Below are positions 41,944 to 51,784 of a stretch of 64,000 bases of DNA, piece after piece; the first letter of the stretch is position 1; every line of letters begins with the position of its first letter. This stretch comes from Emiliania huxleyi CCMP1516 (lineage: Eukaryota > Haptophyta > Isochrysidales > Noelaerhabdaceae). Below the pieces are notes generated by a model. The model was not told the DNA's origin. It did no database searches and saw nothing but the letters and a program-made list of their open reading frames with translations. Made by a program: the position numbers and the translations under genes. The stretch spans positions 124,001 through 188,000 of the forward strand of contig NW_005201192.1 of the NCBI RefSeq assembly GCF_000372725.1, in the 5' to 3' direction.

Positions 41944-43214
41944 ATGATGAACGCTGCAGGCAGATCGCTGCTGCGGCGGCCGCAGACCGCTGCTGCGACG
42001 CTGTCTGGCTCGAGGAGGGCGCTCGCCACCGCGCCAAAGATGAAGAGCTTCTCCATCTACCGCTGGAACCCCGACGAACCAAACTCAAAGCCGCACATGC
42101 AGGAGTACTCGATCAATATGAACGAGTGCGGCCCGATGGTGCTCGACGCGCTCATCAAGATCAAGAATGAGCTGGACCCGACGCTGACGTTCCGTCGCTC
42201 CTGCCGCGAGGGCATCTGCGGCTCGTGCGCGATGAACATCAACGGCAGCAACACGCTCGCCTGCCTCTGCAAGATTGACACCAACCCCTCCACGGCCATC
42301 TACCCGCTGCCGCACATGTACGTCCTTAAGGACCTGGGTGCGCCCGCCGGGGCGCTGCCCCCCCTCCCCCCCAGTTTCGAGGAAGATTTCGCATACCTAT
42401 GATCCTAATACGCATGAATCCTTAACAAATCAGGACGAACCCTACCTACAGGCNNNNNNNNNNNNNNNNNNNNNNNNNNNNNNNNNNNNNNNNNNNNNNN
42501 NNNNNNNNNNNNNNNNNNNNNNNNNNNNNNNNNNNNNNNNNNNNNNNNNNNNNCCCCCCCCCCCCCCCCCCCCCTGGCCCCCTGCACCGCCCTCCCACCC
42601 TTTGGGCGCGCCCGCGTGCTCAGAGGTGTTCCCGCGCCTCCCCTGCGCGCGCAGTGCCGGACCTGACGCACTTTTACGAGCAGCACAAGTCCGTGCAGCC
42701 CTACCTGATCAACGACGACATCACAGATGTCGAGCACTACCAGTCCAAGGAGGACCGCTCCAAGCTCGACGGCCTGTACGAGTGCGCCATTACACATATG
42801 CCCCCTGGGCCACCCCCCTGCTCCCCCTCCCGACGCGCGACGTCGGCGCGTCGGGAAGCGCCTAGCCCCTGCCGCCCGCCTCGAGCGATCCCGGATCGAA
42901 TCCCCGTGCACGGCCTCCCCCCCCCCCCCCACCCCCCTTGCAGGTGCGTGCTGTGTGCTTGCTGCACGACTTCCTGCCCGTCGTACTGGTGGAACACCGA
43001 CAAGTACCTGGGCCCGGCGGTGCTGCTGCAGTCCTACCGGTGGCTCGCCGACTCGCGAGACACCATGAAGGCGGAGCGCCTCAAGTTCCTCGACGACGCC
43101 TTCAAGGTCTACCGCTGCCACACCATCATGAACTGCTCCAAGACCTGCCCTAAGCACCTCAACCCGGGCAAGGCGATCGCTCAGATCAAGCTCGAGATGG
43201 CCGCGTCGCACTAG
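41944..43214 (+). CDS. SDHB: succinate dehydrogenase iron-sulfur subunit, mitochondrial
   Basis: Subunit B of complex II, passing electrons from succinate to ubiquinone. Exons 41944-42337, 42655-42781 and 42944-43214 join in phase to 263 aa, with GTGCGC donors. The N-terminal 30 residues ([23 protein letters not shown]) are a presequence. All three cluster motifs are present: 2Fe-2S (CREGICGSC plus the later Cys of NTLACLC), 4Fe-4S ([16 protein letters not shown]) and 3Fe-4S ([18 protein letters not shown]). The first intron contains the assembly gap and a poly-C run, so the gap does not touch coding sequence. The second intron interrupts just before the 4Fe-4S motif. Confidence 0.96.
42454..42553. 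other. 100-base assembly gap
   Basis: A run of exactly 100 N, the conventional length for a gap of unknown size, followed by about 20 C. It lies in the first intron of SDHB. Confidence 0.99.
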
Positions 43215-43777
43215 CCGCCCGCCACCCTCGTAGAACTGTGATGATGTGGATCGTGTTGTGAAGGAAGAAAGCTCGCGGGGCCGTGCTCGAGCACGGCCCG
43301 TTTGCAGCGGCGCCCTTATCGGCTTGTCGCATGTGCGCTGTGCGGGCGGGGTTTTTGCCGGCTGTTGTTCAAAGGCACTGCGCAGCCTGTCGCACCTGCC
43401 TTTGATTCAAGAGCCGGAGGACGTACCGATTGCTCGGCTGGTGGAGTCAGAAGTCACGGTTGAGATGAAACGATTTTGCCGTAGGAAAGTTGCGGGGGGC
43501 GCTCTTCCTCTTGCGAAACTGCGAAAGAAAGAAAGAAAGAAAGAAAACAGACACGCCAAACGAGGGATGGGACGAGGACAAGGTCCCCACCTGCACGAGC
43601 AGGATTTTGGAAGGACGATCAGGGGGACAGGTGGGGCTCTCCTGCTCCTGACAAGGGACACGACAGGCTCGCAGCGCGGTGCGCGGTGGACTCCCACATC
43701 CACTGGCGGTCTCATCTCAGTGAAACTGCGACGGACCGTAGCGGCTCCCAGATTTTTTCTTCTTGTCAAGCCCAAGA
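43215..43777. repeat. R2 copy upstream of ClpR, with flank
   Basis: 43540-43725 is the third R2 copy, nearly identical to 29515-29700, including the GAAAGAAAGAAAACAGACA start and the CCACTGGCGGTCTCATCTCA end. The copy ends about 50 bp before the ClpR start codon, so it probably forms the core promoter or 5' UTR. The rest, 43215-43530, has no recognisable feature. Confidence 0.7.
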
Positions 43778-44515
43778 ATGGTCGCACTGGGCATCTTTGG
43801 GCTTTGCGCCGCGCTCGTCCCCGCGCGGCCCGCTGCCAGCGGGGCGGTGCGCGCGCGCGGCGTCTTCGCGCCGCGGATGGCCGCCGGCGCCGCCGGCGTG
43901 CAGCAGATTGACGGCGTGCGGGTCGGCCCGCCTCCCGACCTGCCCTCGCTGCTGCTGAACAACCGGATCGTCTACGTTGGGGCGCCGCTGGTTCCGTCGG
44001 TGACGGAGCTGGTCGTGGCGCAGCTGCTCTTCCTCAACTACGAGACGCGAGAGAAGCCCGTCTACATGTACATCAATTCGGTGGGCTCCGCGGGCGTCGC
44101 GTTTGAGACCGAGGCGTTTGCGATCGCTGACACGATGAACTACGTGGGCCCCGAGATCGAGACGATCTGCATCGGCACAGCATTCGGCACGGCGGCGATG
44201 CTGCTCGCCAACGGTGTCAAGGGCAAGCGCGCCTGCCTGCCGAACGCCTCCATCATGCTCTCGCAGCCGCGCTCGCAGGCGCGTGGACAGGCGTCTGACA
44301 TCAAGATCAAGGCGACCGAAGTGCTCAAGGCGCGCAACGCGATCAACGAGCTGCTCGCGGAGAAGACGGGACAGCCGCTCGAGAAGATCACCGCCGACTC
44401 GATGCGCACAAAGTACCTCGAGCCCGACCAGGCCGTGTCGTACGGGCTGATAGACAAGGTTCTGCGCTCGGAGAACGACCTGCCGCAGAAGCCAACGTTT
44501 CTCGGCCAGCTCTGA
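43778..44515 (+). CDS. ClpR, inactive ClpP-like plastid protease subunit
   Basis: 245 aa, intronless. The fold of a ClpP subunit is clear: NNRIVYVGAPL, AQLLFLNYETREKPVYMYINSVGS, AFAIADTMNYVGPEIETICIGTAFGTAAMLLANG, and LPNASIMLSQPRSQARGQASDIKIKATEVLKARNAINELLAEKTGQ. The nucleophile Ser of active ClpP (GQAASM) is replaced (GTAFGT), and the catalytic His (PHS.IMIHQP) is Asn in LPNASIM, so it should be non-catalytic, as ClpR subunits are. ClpR copies assemble with ClpP in the plastid core. The leader (MVALGIFGLCAALVPARPAAS) is a signal peptide, consistent with secondary-plastid import. The start at 43778 is chosen as the first ATG. Confidence 0.93.
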   Translation: MVALGIFGLCAALVPARPAASGAVRARGVFAPRMAAGAAGVQQIDGVRVGPPPDLPSLLLNNRIVYVGAPLVPSVTELVVAQLLFLNYETREKPVYMYINSVGSAGVAFETEAFAIADTMNYVGPEIETICIGTAFGTAAMLLANGVKGKRACLPNASIMLSQPRSQARGQASDIKIKATEVLKARNAINELLAEKTGQPLEKITADSMRTKYLEPDQAVSYGLIDKVLRSENDLPQKPTFLGQL

Positions 44516-45197
44516 GGCAGGGCTCGGGTGGGGCGAGCCGGCCTCGCGATGGAGTCGGCCTCGCGATGGATTGCAGTCGCGCAAACGAGCGAGGCGGCGG
44601 CCCAGCGCTTCGTTGACGGTGTCCGGTGTGCAACGACATCGTGCAGCGTGTGTGCACCGTGACGCTCGCGGCTCAGTGGTCAGTGCGAAGTGGAATTCGT
44701 TGGCCCCTTGTACTTATTGCATCTGATTGAAAACACGACGATCCCTCAACGTGCCCTGCTCCACCTCCTCCTCCAGCCTCCACTGACCCCTGTGTGACCA
44801 CACCCTGTGAGTAGCGCCCACTGTGTGCACACACTTCTCACTTGTCCGCACCGCCCTGACCCACACCGCTGGCGAGAGCGGTCTGCTGTCCCTTCGGCCT
44901 TCGCGCGTGTTTTGCATTCTCTCTACAAACACGGATATCCCAGGCCGCAGTCCGCACGGTCTGGACTCCGTCTCGAAGCGTCGGACTCTGTCTCGGCTCT
45001 CGCTCCCACCGACAGTCATCGCAACAGAGAACAGACAACAGTCAGACGAGGTGCACGGCACAAGTCTGTCTCTGTCTCGCTCTATACTCTCACCCTCAAC
45101 ACAGCATGCGTTTCGTGCATGCGGCCATGCAGAAGGTTCAACGTCCTCAGGTCCCAGAGGTCTGACTCATAGTCACACGAGCTGAGCGCTGCGGCGG
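44516..45197. other. intergenic
   Basis: 3' flanks of convergent ClpR and METTL14. Short frames on both strands (44807-45185) overlap and carry no family features. Confidence 0.4.
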
Positions 45198-47855
45198 CTA
45201 GCGGCCGCCCACGTTGAAGGGGTGCTGCTCGAGGAACACGGCGGGCAGCTGCGGCAGCGGCGCCTCGACTCGGGCCGGCGCAGGCTCGAGCTCAATGCCC
45301 ATCTCTGCCTACCGGCAGGATCGCGGAAAGCTCAGGGAACGTTCGCGGCCAGCCTGAAACCCGATGCCCGTCGCTGCCGCCGCCGCCGCCTCCGCCTGAG
45401 CGGCCTCGCGCTGCGCTGCCTCCTTGGCGCGGTGCTCCTGCGAGGCGCGGAGAGTCGCGAGGCTTGCATCGAGACACCGCGTCCCGGCCCCTCCCCTTCT
45501 CTTCCGGCGCGCGAGGCGCTCTCGATCGTCTGCCGCGGCCGCGCGCGTCCCTCTGCCGCACTCTCGGCCGCACAGACTTACCGCGTCTCTCTGCCGCACT
45601 CTCTGCCGCACTCTCTGCCGCACTCTCTGGGATGCCTCGCCTTGAGCAGCCTCCGCTCCGCCTCCTCGCGCAGCTGCGTCGGCGACTTCGGCCGGAGCGC
45701 CTCGATCTGCGGCGTCGTGCCGAGCAAGTGGTTCGGCAGCGACTGCGCAGGCTCGTCCTCGAAGCAGCGGCTCTCGTGGGACCCCTCAAAATGCCTTCGG
45801 GAGGGCGGAGACAAGGCTCCGAAGAGGGTCCGAGAGAGGATAGCGGCTCTCGCGGTGCGTGTCGGACTGCCTCGCCCACTCCTCCACCTCGAGGCTCGAC
45901 GAGGAGAGCCCCTTGCCCAGCGTCAGCCAGCCGCGCCGCAAGTTGTGGTCCTCGCCTACGGCCGTTCACAGCACACTCACTCACTGAGGAGCTCGAGTGG
46001 TCGAGTGAGGAAGCAGCCAAGCTGGTCGTCGCCTACGGGCGCAGGTCAGGACTCGGCGCACCGCTGCCGTCCCAGGGCAGGGCAGTGCGAGATATGGGAG
46101 GTATGGGGAGATATGCACCGCTGCCGTCCCAGGGCAGGGCAGTGCGAGATGCGAGCCAAGGGGAAGCGCAAGCGAGGGGGGAGGCGCAAGACGAGGAGAG
46201 GTGCCAAGGCGAGGGGGAGGCGCAGGCGAGGGGGTTCGGTGCAGGGGAAATGGGGGGGGGGAGGGGGGAGAGGGGCGGTGTGAGAAGGGGGCGGCGTCGC
46301 CGAAGAGCTCGAGCCGCCGCCGGCCATTGGAGAAGTGCTCGATGATGGCGTAGAGCTCGGTCGGCTTCTCGGTGGAGCCGTACGGCGGCTCCTAGACTTG
46401 AGCTGGCTCGTCGTCACCCGTTAGAGCGGCCCCCCTCTCGGTGGACCCGCAAGGGGAGCTCCTACGGAGGAAAGCTCCGAGAGGCTTCCGGGGAGCCTCG
46501 CGGCGGCGGCTCCGCCGAGGTGGTTGGCGGCGGCGCCTCGCTCAGCATCACGTGAGATATGGGGAGATATGGGGAGATACGAGGAGATATGGGGAGATAT
46601 GCGGAGATATGCGGAGATATGGGGAGATATGCGGCGCCTCGCTCAGCATCACGTCCGTGTCGACATTAGCGTGGATGATGTGCCTGACAGGGAGGTCGAG
46701 TCGACTCAACCGAGCTGCATGGGTGGGCGCCTGCCGACTCCGGGCTGATTGAGCTCGCTGAGCTGAATGTAGCGAGGGCGTGTGTGTCTGCCGGCGCCCG
46801 GGGGAGAGTGGGCGGCGGGGCGCGGGGAGGGTGCGGGTGCAGGGGGAGGGTGTGGGTGCGCGTGTCGGTGCGCCCGTCGTAGTTGCGGCGGACGGTGCCC
46901 TTGATGCCGACGAGGCAGTGCTCCTGCAGGGAGAGAAGGGAGGGGGAGGAGGGGAAGGGAGAAAAGGGAGAGGGAGAGAGGGGCGGGGTGAGGGCGGGCG
47001 AGGAGACGGGCGGCGGAAGAGGGCGGGCGGCGGAAGAGGGCGGGCGGGGGCGTGGCAGGCTCGCCGTGGTCGGCGTGACGACCGAGTCGGGCAGGAAGTG
47101 CGTGTTGCGGCCGGTCGCGCGGTTCGACTTGACCCACGAGATGTCTTCACACCTGCCGACCCAGGAGATGTCTGAGATGTCACACCTGCAGGCTTGGCCC
47201 ACAGGATGTCTTCACACCTGCCGACAGGTGCAAGGCGCAGTGCTCAGCGGTGCGTGACTGCCCGGCACGGCCTCGCGGGGTGAGAGAGGCGCTCGCGCCG
47301 GCGGAAGCCCCATTTGCGCAGGCAGGCGCGACCCCACTGCAAGGAGACGCCCGAGCCGCTCCAGAGGAAGCAGAACGAGGGCGTCTCGGTGATGGCCTCG
47401 ATCCGCAGGTTCATCACCTCCTGCGGAGTCCACACCTCGTCTTCGTCGCCCTCCATGAGCGCGCCCGCGGCCGCCTTGCGGCGCCGGTACTCCTCCCACG
47501 GCGGGTCGATCAGCACGACGTCAAACTTCGTGCCCAGCTCCGTGAGGTCGAAGGTTCGCAGGTCGACCTGCCGGCACGCCGGCGGCGTCGCCCGCTCGGC
47601 GATGAGCGCGTCCTTGAGGTCGACCAGCTCCTTGAGCTTCGGGTACTCCTGAAAGCGCTCCTCGACATCCGAGTCGCGAATGAAGTTTGCTGGCCTCAAG
47701 CCGGTGTCGACAAAGTGCTGAGCGTAGTCGTTCTTGGCCCGATCAAAGCGTCCGCCCCACCTCCCGCCTCCGCGGCCGCCTTTGCCGCGACCGCGACCGT
47801 AGGGCCCTGGCCTCGAGGAGGAGCCGTGCCCTTGTCGAGGAGACGGACCGCTCAT
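45198..47855 (-). CDS. METTL14: METTL14-type subunit of the mRNA m6A methyltransferase
   Basis: METTL14 pairs with METTL3 to bind RNA for N6-adenosine methylation. Exons supported by conservation: 47855-47299, 47152-47065, 46923-46874, 46683-46638, 46391-46301 and 45955 to about 45850. C-terminal exons near 45790-45620, 45435-45350 and 45300-45198 follow. All five introns I could define have GC donors. Motifs in order: [143 protein letters not shown]. DPPW is kept where animal METTL14 has EPPL. An RG-rich N-terminus replaces the usual C-terminal RGG. TPQIEALRPKSP follows, and the end is VFLEQHPFNVGGR. Confidence 0.88.
46058..46150. repeat. 36-bp direct repeat around GAGATATGGG array (METTL14 intron)
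   Basis: Two identical 36-bp copies (GCACCGCTGCCGTCCCAGGG onward; 46058-46093 and 46115-46150) bracket 21 bp made of GGTATGGGGAGATAT units. It lies in the intron between the EHFSNGRRR and RRGWLTLG exons. Confidence 0.88.
46530..46654. repeat. 24-bp direct repeat around GAGATATGGG array (METTL14 exon edge)
   Basis: Copy 46631-46654 covers the end of the VDTDVMLSE exon and its donor. Copy 46530-46553 is identical and intronic. Between them lie about eight 10-bp GAGATATGGG units with GCGG/ACGA variants. Conservation of SEEP with animal METTL14 shows the intron runs past both copies to 46392. Confidence 0.88.
47162..47230. repeat. duplicated 3' splice site of METTL14 intron 1
   Basis: The acceptor-plus-exon start (reverse strand GTCGGCAGGTGTGAAGACAT) occurs twice, about 64 bp apart. 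Only the copy at 47152 continues into the conserved [10 protein letters not shown]. The other, at about 47216, lies inside the intron. Confidence 0.8.
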
Positions 47856-48010
47856 GTTGCCAACGACGTGCGAGCCGAGTGCTGCAGCGGCTGAGTCGGC
47901 AGTGCTCGGCTCGAGCGAGACAGGACGCCGCCCGCGCCGCGAACGTTTCTTTCATTTATGAAAAAGGTTTTCTTTCTTTGATAGTTGAGAAGCGAAATTT
48001 AAGAATTCTT

Positions 48011-48576
48011 CATAGCGGGTCAGCAAGCCCTAAAACGGCGGGAGGGGTAGGGCTATATCGATAGAGCTAGAGGGCTCAACCACCCCTCCACCCCTCCACC
48101 CTCCACCCCTCCACCCTCCCGGAGCGAGAGGGGTCCGTCCTCGAGCCCTCCCACTTCCACCCCTCCGACCGGAGGGCTCGCCAGCCCACAGGGCTGGAGG
48201 GGTCCCCGTCGGATCGGCGTCGGGAGGGCTCCACAGGGTCCCATAGGGCTAGCGCGCTGGGAGGGTGGAGCGGTCCACCGGGGAGAGGGGTCAGGAGGGC
48301 TGGGCGAGGCGGGAGGGGTTGTGGGGTCCAGGAGGGCTCGCCGCCCCCCCGAGCTCGGGTGATAGGCAAGAGGGCTCGGGCGCCGGGAGGGCTCGGAGGG
48401 ACGGTCGGACAAAGGGAGGATCTTCGTGGCGGGAGGGCTCGAGAGGGGTCGGAAGGGCCTCCGGGAGGGGTCGCAAAAAAAGAATGGCGCGGATCTTCCG
48501 AGAGTGCCCGCCACGAGGCCGAGAGGGCTAGAGGGGTGTGTAGGGCTGGAGGGCTGCAGGCCTGCTGAATCCGCCC
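48011..48576. repeat. element-related upstream region of the 48.6-kb gene
   Basis: From CATAGCGGGT at 48011 this region is nearly identical to the left end of the inverted-repeat element at 37173, including the whole GAGGG-rich tract. Similarity begins abruptly at 48011, which looks like an element boundary. No matching right terminal repeat was found downstream of the gene. Confidence 0.75.
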
Positions 48577-51500
48577 ATGGACGAGGATCAACCGGTGACG
48601 GCGCCCGTGATCGAGGGACTGGGGACGGCGAATGAGCTGGTCTCTGAGCTTCGGGACGGCGAGTCGCAGCCATCCGGGCCGAGCCCGCTGCCGAGCGGAG
48701 CGGAGGTTCCAGAGAAGCCGGGCCTCACGCAAGCAGTGGAGCAGGGCTGCTACGACGCGGTCCGTGAGGTCGTCCAGGATTTGATGATCAGCTTGACGGA
48801 ACAGCTTTCAACGGAGGCTGTCGCCAAGGAGACGGAGGCGGCTTGGCAGCAGCTGGCTGATGACGGCGACGTGCTCGCCATGCAGTTCGCGCACATCGCA
48901 AGCGCTGTCCAAGGCGTGCCCATATCGGCGGTTGCGACCGTTGTGGAGGCGTCGGCCGAGGCGCTCTTGCGCGCCGTCAACATGGTTGTTTCCACCTCCG
49001 CCAATGGCGAGAAGCGCACTCCTTTCTCTGCCTTCTCGTCGTGCTATCGGTCTGTGGTTGCAGGGTGCGTCACACTCCACTCTCATTTCCTCACACACAC
49101 ACATTGCAGTCACTCGTAAGCATGTGACACAGGACCGGATCGGCCAAGTCTCTGATCTTCAAGGCGATCGCCCCGCAAGCCCTTGTCCCGAACGTCGTAG
49201 CCGAGGTTCTGCGGCCTGAGCACGGGCAGACGGAGGCGCCCGCCGCGCTCCGGGAGGCGATCAACTATCACCCGCGCGAGACAAACGGCGACCTCAAGGG
49301 CTTGATGACGGCCGGCACCGCCTCCTGTGCGCTTCTCATTGAGCACCACCCTTCCTCCCTCTTCGCCACCCACTCGTTGCTGCGTGCCTGCGCTCTTAGG
49401 CGTCATGAACAAGCTCGTCGCTCACCCAGATCTGTGGCGCCTCCTTATGTCCGTCCCTGAGGGCCAGGAGTGGGTTGCCAACATCGAAAAGTCGAGCTCG
49501 CCGGCCGAGCTCTCCGCCTGGACCAAGTTTTGGGACGCCGGCGAGGAGGTCGCCAAGGGCACCGGTGTCACCGACATCAAGCGCATGCACTTTATGATGT
49601 CGCTGCTGCTCATGACGCAGCACGAGTCGGTCTTGCGCATGGCTAAGATGGAGGACAAGAACAAGAACGGCCTCTTCGGCCGTTTCCTCATCACCTTCTA
49701 CGAGAAGAACGCCTTCGACTTCTCCTCCATTCTCGGTGCCGACTACAAGGACCTGCTGTCGGACGAGGGCAAGCAGAAAATGGCGCCGCTGATCGGCGCG
49801 CTCACGGAGCGGGCGATGAAGCTCCTCATGGCGGCGTGGGTTGCGGACGAGTTCCCGCCGCTCTCGGTCCTCTCAGCGTATCAGGAGCAGACGCGCGACA
49901 CGGCTGCGCGGCGGGCCGAGGCGGCGGCTGCGCAGCGGGCCGAGGCGGCGGGCGAGGAGGGCGAGGAGGGCGAGGAGGCGGCGCAGGCCAGCGAGGAGGA
50001 CGAGGAGCCGACCGCGTCGCAGCTCTCTGCGGCGGGGGCTGACTACAGCGTCCTCAACTACGCGGACATCAACAATGGCACAGGCGTGCAGGGGGTGGAC
50101 CGGGCGCCGCTCTCGGAGGAGGGGCAGGAGGAGGAGGGCGAGGACACCGTCCCCCCTCCGAGCCTCACCTCCTCCGGCCGGTCGTCGTTGGGCTCCTCGC
50201 GCCGCTCGTCGTTGGGCGCCGCCGACGGTGCGCCGCCGCCGCAGGAGTCGATGGAGATGCAGAGGAAGCGGTTCGCGACGGAGACATCGACCATGATGCC
50301 GGACGTTCCCGGTGGCGCGCACGCCCTCCTCGTCGCCGCACTCGAGTGCTACGACAACGAGTACATGCGGCAGAGCAGCGGCCCCGACGGGCCAGGCAAG
50401 GCCGGCTACGTGGCCGCCGCAGGCAAGGGTGGCACACACATGCTGCGCCGCTGCCCCACGTTGGCCCGTCTCCGCAAGGGCGCGGAGCTCCTTTCGATGC
50501 TTCAGGGCGTCCGCCGCATGCCTATCGTCGACTCCGACGGCGGCCCGCTCTTCCTCAAAAAGCTGATCGCGGCCATGCAGGAGCGCAAAGACCTCAAGCT
50601 CGGCTGCGACTATCTCGCCGGGGACCCCAACGGCGCTGGGCTTGTGGCCACCGTCGACCGGGCGTCCACGTACCTCGCCTTCATCACCGGGCAGTTGCTT
50701 CTCAAGTCGAGCTACGCCGCCGTGGTCGCGGGCAAGGACGTGCTGCCTCCGGTCGCCAACGTGCCGTCGGTCGTGGCCGTGCCGACGTCGGCAGCGGAGG
50801 CGGGCGGACAGGGGTCCGCCGGCCGGACGCCTGGCCCCGCCACCGACATGCTGGGGCGCGCTCGCAAGATCATGGTCACCGACAGCTTTTTCGTCACGCC
50901 GAGCGAGTTGCCCAAGCACTGCACCCTCGAGCAGTTTCGCGAGGCGGCCGAGCACCTCGAGAGCAACGGGCTCGCGCTCCTCTTCTCTGAGGTGATTGGC
51001 TTTGGGCCGGCGCAGAACATGGTCACGCTCCTAGGACATGGCACCATGATCCGCACCGGCTGCAAGGTCACCTTCGTCGTCAAGATGCTGTCCTACGTGG
51101 GCTGCGACGAGAGCCTCGCGCGGGCGCATCTCTCTGCCGCCGAGGCCAGCGACTACGACGCGCTTCTGCACCAGTCGACCGGCGTCGCTCGCACGGCCAA
51201 GGAGAAGATGCTTCGGCTGCTCACTTACATGGCCTCGGTGGCGGCGCTGGCTGGACGGCTCGACACGCTCGCCGAGCCGGGCGCCATCCGATCGGCGGCG
51301 CTCACGGCGTACCAGTTCTCGGGCGGCTCCCTCTCTGCGCTGACCACCGCCGCGCAGAAGCTGACGCAGCGCAACCTCGACGGGAAAAAAAGGCGGGCGC
51401 TGCTGGAGGCCAAGGCGAAGAACGAGGCGCTGGACCGGGTCCTAGGCGACGCCTCGGAGCTCAAGAAGCTGCACGAGGCCACGCTCCAGGCCGCGCAACG

Positions 51501-51784
51501 CCTGCGGCTCGCTGCCACCTCACATACCCGCCAATCCCGCCCACCTCGCCAGCCCGCCGCTCCCATGTCTCCACGTCCCCAGCAGTGCCCGCAAACTCAG
51601 CCCTGATGCGCCCTCTCAGCTGGCCATCCTCACCAAGAAGAAGCTCGAGCCGGCCAAGTACTCGAGCCTGGAGCTGCTCCCGCACGTTGAGGTGCCCTCT
51701 GAGCCGGCGGGGCCCACCACCTCTACGGATGATTCCTCTGGCAAGCGGGCCAAGGCTGCTGGGGACGACGACGACTTCACGTAG
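48577..51784 (+). CDS. DUF3987-like P-loop protein, possibly mobile-element encoded
   Basis: Exons 48577-49064, 49133-49326 and 49400 to about 51600, plus a last exon from about 51646 (LAILTKKKLEPAKYSSLELLPHVEV ... DDDDFT) to 51784; donors GTGCGT and GTGCGC. Splicing exon 1 to 2 creates VVAGTGSAKSLIFKA, a Walker A-like loop split by the intron. Downstream KKLKEN-type helices are absent. Recognisable blocks are HPDLWRLLMSVPEGQEW, MEDKNKNGLFGRFLITFYEK and TRDTAARR, resembling DUF3987 primase-associated ATPases found in viruses and mobile elements. An Ala/Glu-rich linker spans about residues 430-500. The C-terminal half is helical. Its 5' end is duplicated in the element at 37173. Function and family are tentative. 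Confidence 0.6.

Noticed and set aside
45222-46345. Plus-strand frames of 293-353 codons
   Set aside because: They are shadows of the METTL14 exons and introns on the minus strand and lack family features.
46516-46536. 21-bp microexon in METTL14
   Set aside because: It arises only if the intronic copy of the exon edge is used as an acceptor. Joining the exon directly to 46391 gives LSEEPPYGSTEKP, which matches the family (TEEPEIGNIEKP) much better.
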